From: Cytophagales bacterium
GTDB taxonomy: Bacteria; Bacteroidota; Bacteroidia; Cytophagales; Cyclobacteriaceae
Direction: 5' to 3'
Length of the DNA stretch: 64,000 nucleotides
Assembly: GCA_022360015.1 (NCBI GenBank)
Contig: JAKSDQ010000251.1
Coordinates: 62,001-126,000 of the forward strand
The notes beneath the pieces are model-generated. The model worked only from the letters and a program-made list of their open reading frames with translations. It was not told where the DNA came from and ran no database searches. Shown here one piece after another: positions 56,792 to 64,000 of the stretch. Each line of letters starts with the position of its first letter. Positions within the stretch are counted from its first letter, which is position 1. The position numbers and the translations under genes are program-made.

Positions 56792-57385
56792 TCAGTAGAT
56801 AAATGTCAGGCTGAGCAGTGTCAGATGCGGTATGAGGCTCAGATACTTATATTCCTTCAGGTAACTTTTCAAGTCTTTCAGGGCTTTGTTGATATGATTT
56901 TCTACGGTACTTTCCGAAACCACCAGCTTTTCAGCTATTTCCCTGTTGCTCAAGCCTTGTTCCCGGCTCAGCTTATAGATTTGCTTTCTCTTTTCGGGCA
57001 GTTGCGAGATTTTAATTTCCAGCAAATCCTGAAGTTCTTTAAGAACTACCTGGTTGTCAGTAACATGATGATAATTCATGCCGCTCAGTGTCTTATGCTT
57101 TATATAAGCCTCCTCATAAAGTCGCTTTTTGGATTTATTGATGACAAGGTTTTTGGAGATTTTAATAAGGTAAGGCACGAAAGGCAGATGAGGCTGGAGC
57201 CCGGACCGGTAAATCCAGACCTTCACAAATACTTCCTGCACAATTTCCTCGGCTTCTTCCGGTCTGCCTACATATTTAAGCGCAACATGGTAAAGTTGCG
57301 ACGCATATCGGTCGAACAGCCTATTAAAAGCTGCTTTATGTCCACGCTTTACAGCTTCTAACAGATATTTATCGTCCGGTGTCAT
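56792..57385 (-). CDS. ECF-type RNA polymerase sigma factor
   Basis: 197 residues from the ATG at 57385 (MTPDDKYLLEAVKRG); the frame continues to 57460 with an unlikely leader. Region 2: RLFDRYASQLYHVALKYVGR then EEAEEIVQEVFVKVWIYR. Region 4: LPEKRKQIYKLSREQGLSNR and VSESTVENHINKALKDL. It belongs to the Bacteroidota ECF group paired with FecR. When SusC-3 binds its substrate, FecR frees or activates this factor, which then transcribes susCD-3. The 125-base gap to fecR holds no gene. Confidence 0.95.
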   Translation of the reverse strand: MTPDDKYLLEAVKRGHKAAFNRLFDRYASQLYHVALKYVGRPEEAEEIVQEVFVKVWIYRSGLQPHLPFVPYLIKISKNLVINKSKKRLYEEAYIKHKTLSGMNYHHVTDNQVVLKELQDLLEIKISQLPEKRKQIYKLSREQGLSNREIAEKLVVSESTVENHINKALKDLKSYLKEYKYLSLIPHLTLLSLTFIY

Positions 57386-57660
57386 ATTTTTTCCCAAGGT
57401 TGCACACCAAAATTTATTCCAATGTACAAATAATCGTTGATCCAAACAATCTGTCTTCAAGCAACTTTTGTCTCAAAATATCTCAGTTTCAAAAACTGAT
57501 GATACCTCCCCATTTACGGCTTCCGGCCGTTTTGGCATCTGTTTCTATGTGGCTCTTCAGGGAAAATAATTTTCATTTATTTTTCAAAGAATATACCATT
57601 AGCTATGTATGTTTGTTGTATCCCTGTAATCTGACAGACCAAAATACAGACGTATAAACA

Positions 57661-58245
57661 ATGATAATCAAGACAACCTTATTATGGCTGGTATCGATTT
57701 GTTTTTCTTTTTCCCTGCTGGCCCAGGGAAAGAAAATGGAGCGTGAAAAGCGAATCAGGAAAGAAGAGATACCCGCTGTGGCGCTTACCCTGCTGAATAA
57801 CCCGCTCGGTAAAGCGAGAAAGGTAAAGTACTTCCTGGAAACAGATGGTGACAATAAGAGCTTCGAAATCAAGTTTTTGCTTCACAGAAACCAGTATAGC
57901 GTAGAGTTTGACAGCGAGGGTCGACTAGAGGATGTGGAGGTGTTGATAAGCTTCGGAAAATTGAACAAAGACATCAGAAAAAATGTAACGGACCATCTGG
58001 GACAATACGATAATTTTAAGGTAAAAAAAACACAGAAGCAGTTTTCTTCCCAATCGCAAACCGCAGAAGAAGTGATAAAAATGGCACTGGAAGATTTACC
58101 TGCAGAGACCGTACGTTACGAAATGATTGTGGAAACCAAAGCCGGCAGTACCTGGACAACCTATGAAATGTTGTTTGATGACCAGGGTAATTTCATCTCT
58201 CAAAAAGAGGTCATAGGCCGGCTTGAAGATAATATATTGTATTAA
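57661..58245 (+). CDS. Secreted PepSY-like/DUF2874-type protein
   Basis: 194 residues with a signal peptide (LLWLVSICFSFSLLAQ, cleavage near 22). The mature part reads KEEIPAVALTLLNNPLGKAR, then alternating strands such as SFEIKFLLHRNQYSVEFDSE, giving two tandem alpha-beta modules as in PepSY-like periplasmic proteins (second module from about 130: AEEVIKMALEDLPAETVRYE). Its stop overlaps the next start by one base (TAATG), so it is co-translated with the DUF2490-type protein. Function unknown; likely envelope-associated. Confidence 0.8.
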   Translation: MIIKTTLLWLVSICFSFSLLAQGKKMEREKRIRKEEIPAVALTLLNNPLGKARKVKYFLETDGDNKSFEIKFLLHRNQYSVEFDSEGRLEDVEVLISFGKLNKDIRKNVTDHLGQYDNFKVKKTQKQFSSQSQTAEEVIKMALEDLPAETVRYEMIVETKAGSTWTTYEMLFDDQGNFISQKEVIGRLEDNILY

Positions 58246-58949
58246 TGCGTTTTTTCATCACACTGATACTATGCCTGTGCATAGCTCAGGAAGCCTTGTC
58301 CCAGACAGAAACCATCAAAACCAGATTTGTTTGGGAAGGGGGTACTGCACTGAATTATAAGGTGACTGATAACTGGTCTTTCAATACTTCAATAGGAAAA
58401 CGAAGTGTATGGTCAACGGTTGAAACCAATAGCAATGAAGAATTTGAAGGAGAGCTGGCATTTCTGGAATTCGACCATTTTGCCACCTACCGGTTTAACC
58501 CTTCCACCAGGGGCTCTTTGGGCTACAAATACCGCTGGCGCGACCCATCTGAAGGATTCGGCGAATACGAGCACCGCATCACCCAACAGCTTGCCCATAC
58601 GCATTTCAAGGAAATTATCAGGTTGGTAAGCCGTCTGAGGCTCGAACAACGTATCCGGAATGAATCATTTGCCATGCGCTATCGATACCGGCTGTCGGCT
58701 GACCTTCCTTTGTCAGGCGAAACACTGGATGCCAGGGAGTTTTACCTGGTCGGATCAAATGAAATATTGTTTGAAGCGGTAGATGTGGAGGAGGATACCT
58801 GGGAGAGCAGAACCAGTGGAAGCATCGGTTATCTTTTTAACCCCGACCTAAAGCTCGAAATGAGTTTGACGTACCGGCTTGAAAACTTTACCGGCTCCAC
58901 AGAGGATTTTTTGTTTATCAATACCGGAGTTTTTATTAACCTCAATTAA
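58245..58949 (+). CDS. DUF2490-type outer-membrane beta-barrel protein
   Basis: 234 residues. Signal peptide ends ALSQ (about 20). The mature part is a run of amphipathic strands ending in Asn, a small barrel. The segment RLVSRLRLEQRIRNESFAMR with YRYRLSADLPLSG is the conserved core of DUF2490. Translationally coupled to the PepSY-like gene. Role unknown. Confidence 0.82.
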   Translation: MRFFITLILCLCIAQEALSQTETIKTRFVWEGGTALNYKVTDNWSFNTSIGKRSVWSTVETNSNEEFEGELAFLEFDHFATYRFNPSTRGSLGYKYRWRDPSEGFGEYEHRITQQLAHTHFKEIIRLVSRLRLEQRIRNESFAMRYRYRLSADLPLSGETLDAREFYLVGSNEILFEAVDVEEDTWESRTSGSIGYLFNPDLKLEMSLTYRLENFTGSTEDFLFINTGVFINLN

Positions 58950-58984
58950 AATTCAGGCCTTCTGAAGTTGATGGGATCATGTTT

Positions 58985-59020
58985 AGAAGGCACAAAGACA
59001 CGAAGAGGCACGAAGACCAT
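58985..59020. repeat. Palindromic repeat fragment, copy G
   Basis: AGAAGGCACAAAGACACGAA then GAGGCACGAAG matches a right-arm piece of the family. It sits in the 5' leader of the following AraC gene, and GCCTTCT at 58957-58963 pairs with AGAAGGC at 58985-58991. Confidence 0.55.
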
Positions 59021-59146
59021 TGTTTATGTAAGGAGGTGGCATCAGTAGGGGCGAATTATTTTTTCATCAAAAACCAGCAGCCGAACACAACCGAAACAAA
59101 TAAAAATTGTTGTGTCAGTAACGATCGAATATTTCTCTATTTTGGT

Positions 59147-60043
59147 ATGGAAAAGATCCAGAATTTCCCGGAAATACAAAACTATCTTCAAACCGCAAAT
59201 CTGAAAATAGATCAAAAGTTGCCTGATTTCATCATTTACAGTTTTGACGAAATCAATGCCGACGCGATGTTCGACCAGTCAGCCTACCGGCATAACTTTT
59301 TTGAAATCACCTTTGAAATCACCAAAGGATGCAGCTTTCAGGTTGACAATTTTCATTTCCCGGATGAAAGTAACAGGATTTCTTTCATCAGTCCTCGTAG
59401 GCTACAATCGGTGCAATTGCATCAGGACTATAACCTGTACAGCAAAGGTTTTACCTTGTTCTTTAGCCACGATTTTATCAACACCCATTTTGACAATTTC
59501 AGATGGCTCCGTGATTATCCGTATTTCAGGCACACCCGTTCACCTGTCATGTACCTCGATCACAAACTGAGTGAAGAGATAACGGATATTTTCCGGAGAA
59601 TCCAATACGAATACACTGAGTATGGCAACAAGAGCCGGGATATTATCAAATCTTACCTTCAGATTCTCCTGCTAAAAGGGAAGCGAAATTATCAATCAGG
59701 GCAGGCATATTGTGCCGTTTCAAGCCGGGATATTGAACTGACCCATCAGTTCGAATCACATTGCCAACAAGACTTTCTAACCCATTTTACGGTGAAGGAG
59801 ATCGCCCAAAAAATGAACGTATCACCCAAACACCTTTCCGAAACTATCAAAAAAGTGACCGGCCAAAAGGCACTGGATATCCTTAACGGCTACCGGCTCA
59901 CCAATGCCAAGGCCCTTTTGCTACAGACCTCATTGACCTCCACACAGATTGCCCGCGAGCTTAATTTCGATAGTCCTGACTATTTTTTTACCTTCTTTAA
60001 AAAATCCACCGGCTTAACTCCCAGCCAATTCCGGCATATTTAA
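59147..60043 (+). CDS. AraC-family transcriptional regulator
   Basis: 298 residues from the ATG at 59147 (MEKIQNFPEIQNYLQ). The longer frame from 58979 merely translates repeat DNA. N-terminal cupin-like sensor (FFEITFEITKGCSFQVDNFH; LFFSHDFINTHFDNFRWL). C-terminal HTH (TVKEIAQKMNVSPKHLSETI; STQIARELNFDSPDYFFTFF). This type often acts as a stand-alone regulator; the next gene, a small envelope protein, may be its target. Confidence 0.9.
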   Translation: MEKIQNFPEIQNYLQTANLKIDQKLPDFIIYSFDEINADAMFDQSAYRHNFFEITFEITKGCSFQVDNFHFPDESNRISFISPRRLQSVQLHQDYNLYSKGFTLFFSHDFINTHFDNFRWLRDYPYFRHTRSPVMYLDHKLSEEITDIFRRIQYEYTEYGNKSRDIIKSYLQILLLKGKRNYQSGQAYCAVSSRDIELTHQFESHCQQDFLTHFTVKEIAQKMNVSPKHLSETIKKVTGQKALDILNGYRLTNAKALLLQTSLTSTQIARELNFDSPDYFFTFFKKSTGLTPSQFRHI

Positions 60044-60114
60044 AGGTTCCTCCGGCAATTTCAAAGGTGCATTGTTAATATACGCACCGACTTTTGAAGA
60101 AAAATTGGTGTTGT

Positions 60115-60741
60115 ATGAAAAGATATCTCCTTTTATTGCTTTTGACTTTCAACGCACTGCTGGCAGAAGCACAAATTCCAGTGTTATTTTTTGGCGGGCA
60201 TGAGGCCGCCGAATTTGAATTCCTTTGGTCAAAGGACATTGATCAACAGGGAAAATTTAACTTATTCAATTATACCCTCTTTATCGCTGACTACAACGAA
60301 AAGCAGGAAAACTTTTCAAATATCTGGCAGGTTATTACCTATAATGTTAACAAAACCTGGGGAATCGCCGCAGGAGGTGCTTTTTCCAACGGCGAATTTT
60401 TGCCGCAAATTGCCCTTTCATACCAGGTAGAAAGCAATGATTTGTATGTTAACCTTTTTCCTTCCGTTCAGTATTTACCTTCTGAACAGACACTGGGATA
60501 TGCAATGTTTGGATTACTATTTTACCAACCTAAAATCAATGACAAATGGTCAGCATTCAGCCAGTTGCTTTTTGAACCCCTTTTTAGCAAGGACGGACAC
60601 GTCTCAGGTTTTCAGCAGATACGGCTGGGATTAAATTACCAAACACTGTTTCAGTTTGGCGTTGGGATAAACCTTACCCAGACAGGCAATTCGTTTAGTA
60701 ATTCAACCAATGTGGGGCTATTTCTGCGAAAAGAACTCTAA
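60115..60741 (+). CDS. Predicted outer-membrane beta-barrel protein
   Basis: 208 residues from the ATG at 60115 (MKRYLLLLLLTFNALLAEAQ, a clear signal peptide). The mature protein is a series of amphipathic strands with aromatic girdles (VLFFGGHEAAEFEFLWSK; IRLGLNYQTLFQFGVGINLT) and ends NVGLFLRKEL, as expected for a small outer-membrane barrel. I do not recognise a named family. Located 71 bases after the AraC gene. Confidence 0.75.
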   Translation: MKRYLLLLLLTFNALLAEAQIPVLFFGGHEAAEFEFLWSKDIDQQGKFNLFNYTLFIADYNEKQENFSNIWQVITYNVNKTWGIAAGGAFSNGEFLPQIALSYQVESNDLYVNLFPSVQYLPSEQTLGYAMFGLLFYQPKINDKWSAFSQLLFEPLFSKDGHVSGFQQIRLGLNYQTLFQFGVGINLTQTGNSFSNSTNVGLFLRKEL

Positions 60742-60834
60742 ACGCTCATTTGTAAAGATTTTCGCTTTGAAGTTACTACCGGTTAAATTACCTTTAATGG
60801 TCACAGTCCATTGACAAGGAAGAGCAAAGTCTGC

Positions 60835-61452
60835 ATGAAAATAACGAACTCATACCCTAACAGCCATCTTTCTAAGATTGACCTTTATGGCGGGGTGCTT
60901 TGCCTGGATTTTGTAAACACCGTGCAAAACCGCACAAAAGATCCGTTGGTAAACTACCTCGACTCACCGGAGGACTGGATAGCCTGGTTGGTAAGGGTTA
61001 ATTTGATCAGCTTGCCCGCAACATTGAAAGCTGAAAAAATTCAAATCCCCACATTACTCAAAAACCGGGAAAATATATACCATTTGATCACATCAGTTAT
61101 AAACTCCCGGCCGATACAGGCAAGTTTATGGGCACGTATTAATGCGGGAATGCAGGAAGCATTGAGCAAAGTGGTTCTGACGAATGTCAATGATAAAATC
61201 TTATCGCAATGGTCATTTGATCCATCTAATCCGATGAATTACCGGTACCCTGTCTTCAAATCACTCTATGAATTGCTTTTGTCAGAAAATCTTCACCGGG
61301 TAAAATCCTGTGAGGGATGCGGGTGGCTGTTTCAGGATACCTCCAAGAACAACTCAAGAAAGTGGTGTGATATGAGATATTGTGGTAGTCAGGATAAATC
61401 CAAAAGATATTATCGGAGAAAGACGAAAAGGCATGATGCCCCCGGTAAATAA
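60835..61452 (+). CDS. CGNR/ABATE-type zinc-finger protein
   Basis: 205 residues from the ATG at 60835 (MKITNSYPNSHLSKI). The N-terminal ABATE-like domain contains GGVLCLDFVNTVQNR. The C-terminal zinc finger reads RVKSCEGCGWLFQDTSKNNS then RKWCDMRYCGSQDKSKRYYRR: the family core with four zinc cysteines intact but CGNR changed to CGSQ. Members are thought to be stress-linked transcription regulators. Usual length. Confidence 0.9.
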   Translation: MKITNSYPNSHLSKIDLYGGVLCLDFVNTVQNRTKDPLVNYLDSPEDWIAWLVRVNLISLPATLKAEKIQIPTLLKNRENIYHLITSVINSRPIQASLWARINAGMQEALSKVVLTNVNDKILSQWSFDPSNPMNYRYPVFKSLYELLLSENLHRVKSCEGCGWLFQDTSKNNSRKWCDMRYCGSQDKSKRYYRRKTKRHDAPGK

Positions 61453-61525
61453 TTCCTTCTTTTAGTAGTCAATTCTTTTGATATTTTGTTTTTTGTGGCT
61501 TGAAAATTGTAGATTTTTGGATATC

Positions 61526-62668
61526 ATGAATCTTGATTTCAACTGGATAAACCTTCTCGTTCTTTTCGGTGCACTGCAGGGATTGCTATTCGGCATCATT
61601 CTGCTATTCAACAAAAAACATCCAGGTGCAAAATTCTTGAGTATTTTCATGTTTGTGCTGGCATACAATGGCTTTGAAACCTTTAACTGGATCTCTCAAA
61701 TGGGTAAATACTTTATTTTTTTTGACCTGTTTCCTTTTGTCTTGATTTATGCACCGGGCCCCAGTCTTTATTTGTATATACGGTCGTTATTTTATCCTGA
61801 GGAAAAATGGTCCTGGAAAAACATTCTACCTCATTACGCTCCGGCAGCATTTCAATTTACTTTCAGATTCAGTATCGTCATTGTTTATCTTTTAATCATC
61901 AATCATGTTATCAATGATAAGTCACTGCTCGAATCCATGGTCCGCCTGTATTATCTTTACTCAGAACCTTTGAGTGTCATCGTTTTTATAGTTTATTTAT
62001 ACCTGTCGCTCAAAATGTTCATGAAAGCGCGCACCACGAACAAAATACCATCCGTTTCGAAGGAAATGCAGCAGGAGATTTATAAATGGGTAAGGGCATT
62101 GTTGCTATTCATGATCATCATAGGTGTAGCCTGGCCACTGACAGTGCTGGCGCCTTATATATTTGATGTATCGTACGATGTTCATTACTATCCGATAGAA
62201 CTGGGGCTGGTAGCTTTCATTTACTGGATCGCCTTTGTTGGATTTCTCAGAATGAAAATAATCTTCAAACAGACACCAAAGATTTCAACAAATTCCATCT
62301 CAACCATAGAAGCGGAACGATTCATGGTACAATTACTCGATGCCATGAAAAATGATAAACTCTATCTTAACCCTGCGCTCAACCGGGATAAACTGGCGGC
62401 ATATACCGGCATCAATGCCAAAACCATTTCAGCAACACTGAATCAACATTTGCAACAAAATTTTAACGACTTCGTCAATAATTACCGGGTGAACGAAGTC
62501 TGTGAAAGGCTGTTACTGGATGAAAACCAACACCTGACAATTTCCAGTATCGCGCTGGAGGCTGGTTTCAATTCCCAAGCTACCTTCCAACGCGCTTTTA
62601 AGAATGTTACAGGCAAGTCACCCCGAGAGTACCTGAAGGAACGGACAAAAAAGGAATCGCACTGTTAA
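61526..62668 (+). CDS. Membrane-bound AraC-family regulator (7TM-type sensor)
   Basis: 380 residues from the ATG at 61526 (MNLDFNWINLLVLFGALQGL). The first 245 residues hold about seven hydrophobic helices (for example FLSIFMFVLAYNGFETF, FSIVIVYLLIINHVIN, VIVFIVYLYLSLKMF). The last 110 are an AraC DNA-binding domain (NRDKLAAYTGINAKTISATL; ISSIALEAGFNSQATFQRAF, KNVTGKSPREYLKERT). The layout implies a sensor that stays in the inner membrane while contacting DNA. It may control the downstream carboxypeptidase-regulatory-domain gene 244 bases away. The ligand is unknown. Confidence 0.88.
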   Translation: MNLDFNWINLLVLFGALQGLLFGIILLFNKKHPGAKFLSIFMFVLAYNGFETFNWISQMGKYFIFFDLFPFVLIYAPGPSLYLYIRSLFYPEEKWSWKNILPHYAPAAFQFTFRFSIVIVYLLIINHVINDKSLLESMVRLYYLYSEPLSVIVFIVYLYLSLKMFMKARTTNKIPSVSKEMQQEIYKWVRALLLFMIIIGVAWPLTVLAPYIFDVSYDVHYYPIELGLVAFIYWIAFVGFLRMKIIFKQTPKISTNSISTIEAERFMVQLLDAMKNDKLYLNPALNRDKLAAYTGINAKTISATLNQHLQQNFNDFVNNYRVNEVCERLLLDENQHLTISSIALEAGFNSQATFQRAFKNVTGKSPREYLKERTKKESHC

Positions 62669-62912
62669 TTATTATCTCCCGGTTATTTAATGCCGGTTGT
62701 GCTATTAGCTGGCAAAAAACCAGGGTGTCTCGTGGAACGAGTGGACGCGGGAGTTGCACAACAGCCATATCCTGCCTTGCTTCCTTCGCGGTAAGCGGTT
62801 TCGACACCAATAAAATTTGTCTCAAATCCTGATTTGAGAAGATTATCTGCTTTTTACAGGGCTTTTTTGTGAGGAGTTTAAAGCTAGACCAACATAAAAT
62901 GCCGCGAAAATT

Positions 62913-64000
62913 ATGCATAAACACCTAGCCCTGAAATTGCTTATTTTAATCATGTTTAGCTGGGTATCGAAAGCCCAGGGACAAAACATCACCATAAAAG
63001 GAAAAATAGTTGATATAGAAACTTCAGAAGCTATTCCTTTCGCACATTTACTGGTTGAAAATACAGGAATAGGCACTATTTCTGATTTATATGGTAATTT
63101 TATCCTCAGCTATCCAAAGCAATACAAGGACGCCAGGCTGGAGATATCCTGCCTGGGCTACAAACCGGTAAAGATTTCATTACGCCAGTTGAATCAGGGA
63201 GTAACCGAGATTAAGCTCAAAGCAGATATTTTGGAATTAAGCGAAGTAGTGGTTAAGCCTGAAAATCCTATGGAACTAATCAGGGAAGCATTTCGCCGGA
63301 TACCTGAGAATTATGATACTACTGCCAATGTACTTTCAGGTTACTATAAAATGTCAGCCAGTTTGGGTGATAAAAACATCCGGTATACTGAAGCATTGAT
63401 CGATATCTTCAAACTACCCTATCAGGTTTCCGGCAAAAACAATAAACCCGGGAGTGACTCAATCCGGTTGAGGGAGGTTAGAATTAAGGCCAATGAAATT
63501 GAAGACTGGAAACTTCATGCAATGCTTCCCTGGGAAAGGAGCATATATCATTTAGAAAACCGGGATATCATTAAAGAATTTGTTTCCGAAAAAAATGCGT
63601 TCGAACGTTTTATGCGCAATTATCAATTTGAGCTCGAAAAGCTGGTGATGATTAACGGACGCAGCACTCATAAGATTCAGGTAAAACCAAAAAAAAATAA
63701 AAAAAAGGGATATTGGAACGGCCATATCTTTCTTGATAAGCAAACCAAAGCTTTTGTAAAAGTCGATTTTGTATCTACCGATAAAGTGTTTAAGCAGTTG
63801 AAAAGCGCTATCACCTACATCATTGCCTCTAAGCTTTATAAAGTAAATTATGACCGGGGGGAGTGGAAAGAATCGATTAACTTTCAGTTACTTGGAGACA
63901 AATGGTATTTCAAAGAAGTTAATTCCAGCAAGCATTTCCTGATCTCCGGCAAAAAAAGAAAAATGGAGAAAGTACCTGTAGATGTTAGCCTTCATTACAG
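62913..64000 (+). CDS. Carboxypeptidase-like regulatory domain protein, 3' end cut by window
   Basis: About 362 residues are visible from the ATG at 62913 with no stop before the edge. Signal peptide MHKHLALKLLILIMFSWVSK, cleaved near AQGQ. Then a carboxypeptidase-D-regulatory-like beta sandwich (ITIKGKIVDIETSEAIPFAH; GTISDLYGNF; ISCLGYKPVKI), ending ELSEVVVKPENP. After that comes a DUF5686-like or similar body (AFRRIPENYDTTANVLSGYY; IFLDKQTKAFVKVDF). Such proteins are exported envelope proteins in Bacteroidota, probably outer-membrane. The upstream 244 bases hold GTTGCACAACAGCCA (about 62753-62767), a trace of the repeat tail. Confidence 0.85.
   Translation, partial: MHKHLALKLLILIMFSWVSKAQGQNITIKGKIVDIETSEAIPFAHLLVENTGIGTISDLYGNFILSYPKQYKDARLEISCLGYKPVKISLRQLNQGVTEIKLKADILELSEVVVKPENPMELIREAFRRIPENYDTTANVLSGYYKMSASLGDKNIRYTEALIDIFKLPYQVSGKNNKPGSDSIRLREVRIKANEIEDWKLHAMLPWERSIYHLENRDIIKEFVSEKNAFERFMRNYQFELEKLVMINGRSTHKIQVKPKKNKKKGYWNGHIFLDKQTKAFVKVDFVSTDKVFKQLKSAITYIIASKLYKVNYDRGEWKESINFQLLGDKWYFKEVNSSKHFLISGKKRKMEKVPVDVSLHY

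Noticed and set aside
58979-59146. N-terminal extension of the AraC protein
   Set aside because: The extra 56 codons translate repeat DNA; the ATG at 59147 gives the normal family start.

Overview
The window reads as Bacteroidota chromosome, most likely a free-living Cytophagales-type polysaccharide and sugar degrader. This rests on three SusC/SusD outer-membrane pairs, an ECF sigma/FecR pair, TPR-LuxR-type regulators, DUF1080 and Gfo/Idh/MocA proteins, a sulfatase, and the general lack of Shine-Dalgarno sequences. The genus is not resolvable from the sequence alone.

Left part (1-8.7 kb): a DUF1080 protein cut by the window edge and a Tat-exported Gfo/Idh/MocA oxidoreductase form an operon that fits the 3-keto-glycoside oxidation/hydrolysis route. 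Two paralogous TPR-transmembrane-HTH regulators and a lipoprotein sulfatase follow.

9.2-19.1 kb (minus strand): a tight seven-gene run that matches no system I know. It encodes two small-to-medium proteins with an acidic N-terminus, a hydrophobic Gly/Ala segment and then a poly-Arg tract; a Cys-motif protein; a short helical protein; a coiled-coil protein; a 1331-aa subtilase that also carries a lysozyme-like region; and a 653-aa protein combining an HEXXH zincin with an M15 peptidase. None has a recognisable signal peptide. I regard this as the best candidate for an undescribed system, possibly a proteolytic/peptidoglycan-lytic effector package. A PAS-LuxR regulator lies just upstream, between this run and the divergent first SusCD operon.

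20-42 kb: SusCD pair 1 plus a large FG-GAP/ASPIC lipoprotein; a decayed glycosidase C-terminus; a sugar MFS porter followed by a heavily shortened DUF5107-type protein and an AraC regulator; SusCD pair 2; a small lipoprotein; and a second FG-GAP/ASPIC protein.

42-48 kb: a catabolic operon on the minus strand (L-fucose-isomerase-like protein, 41-aa small ORF, sodium/solute symporter, DHDPS/NAL-family aldolase) with a divergent AraC regulator.

48.5-50.2 kb: three overlapping AT-rich genes of unknown function that look foreign.

50.5-57.4 kb: ECF sigma - FecR - SusC (with STN domain) - SusD, a classic trans-envelope signalling utilisation locus. 57.7-64 kb: envelope proteins, two AraC-type regulators (one membrane-bound), a CGNR-type zinc-finger regulator, and a carboxypeptidase-regulatory-domain protein running off the right edge.

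A family of imperfect palindromic repeats (arms built on GTGTCTTGGTGCCT / AGGCACCAAGACAC) occurs in intergenic gaps near 8.9, 25.2, 38.1, 41.7, 41.8, 42.0 and 59.0 kb. No tRNA, rRNA, CRISPR array or transposase gene was seen.
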